A stretch of 44,385 nucleotides of DNA, from NCBI RefSeq assembly GCF_016862955.1, contig NZ_BONY01000078.1:1-44385 (forward strand), in the 5' to 3' direction. Source of the stretch: Rhizocola hellebori (GTDB lineage: Bacteria; Actinomycetota; Actinomycetes; Mycobacteriales; Micromonosporaceae). Positions 44,350 to 44,385 of the stretch are shown here, one piece after another. The number at the start of each line of letters is the position of its first letter. The first letter of the stretch is position 1. The notes beneath the pieces were generated by a model, which saw only the letters and a list, made by a program, of their open reading frames with translations, made no database searches and was not told where the DNA came from. The position numbers and the translations under genes are program-made.

Positions 44350-44385
44350 CCGCACCCACCAGAATCGCAGCGCCGCGCCGGCGTC

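Overview
The window is 44 kb of high-GC chromosomal DNA from an actinomycete. GTG starts are frequent, 4-base ATGA gene overlaps are common, and the gene families are typically actinobacterial (FabG4-type reductase, DUF3151 protein, TadA-associated acidic protein, VapBC, CU044_5270-type partner of an ECF sigma factor). The order purA ... DUF3151 ... class II fba ... DedA resembles the Rv0357c-Rv0364 neighbourhood of Mycobacterium. The mix of families would suit a Micromonosporaceae- or Glycomycetaceae-like organism, but the genus cannot be fixed by reading alone. There is no rRNA, tRNA, CRISPR array, transposase or prophage block. Most of the region is ordinary core chromosome, with some accessory regulation.

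Layout. 1-397 is gene-free and holds a palindromic repeat, a 16-bp tandem array and a second repeat module. 398-2624 (minus): cutC, a CU044_5270-type membrane protein and its ECF sigma factor. 2664-5811 (minus): purS-purQ-purL, overlapping by 4 bases each. Next come a GDT1/TMEM165 membrane protein, an APH-type kinase, purB and a vapBC toxin-antitoxin pair. 9690-12213: divergent thiolase and FabG4-type reductase sharing a palindromic operator. 12214-14535 (minus): tyrA, a small membrane protein, a TadA-associated protein and tadA. 14602-20214: secreted beta-propeller protein, unknown 7-TM protein, PHP phosphoesterase, DMT exporter and DUF885 metallopeptidase. 20253-25602: a MacAB-like ABC export module with a lipoprotein, divergent from a two-component system. 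25567-29618: TetR regulator, SCP2 protein, acyl-CoA dehydrogenase and acyl-CoA synthetase. 29657-34969 (minus): RpiR regulator, an NgcEFG-like amino-sugar ABC importer and purD in one run. 35061-38858: purA divergent from a degenerate lipid-kinase-like gene coupled to a ParA-like ATPase. 38859-39751 is a 0.9-kb repeat island. 39752-44349: DUF3151 protein, LOG-family protein, an unknown protein, fba, a holin-like membrane protein, a small acidic protein and DedA.

How it works together. Six purine genes (purS, Q, L, B, D, A) lie in four loci on the minus strand. A fatty-acid/lipid set (thiolase, FabG, SCP2, acyl-CoA dehydrogenase, acyl-CoA synthetase, TetR) is split over 17 kb but appears tied together by one operator motif, TTAC-N6-GTAA, seen at three promoters. 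The amino-sugar importer carries two DasR-like boxes upstream and may drive purD by read-through.

The least explained structure is a composite repeat: a long hairpin, GC-rich tandem DNA, then a 70-bp module. It occurs at the left edge and again, arranged as a near-mirror image, between convergent genes at 38.9-39.7 kb.
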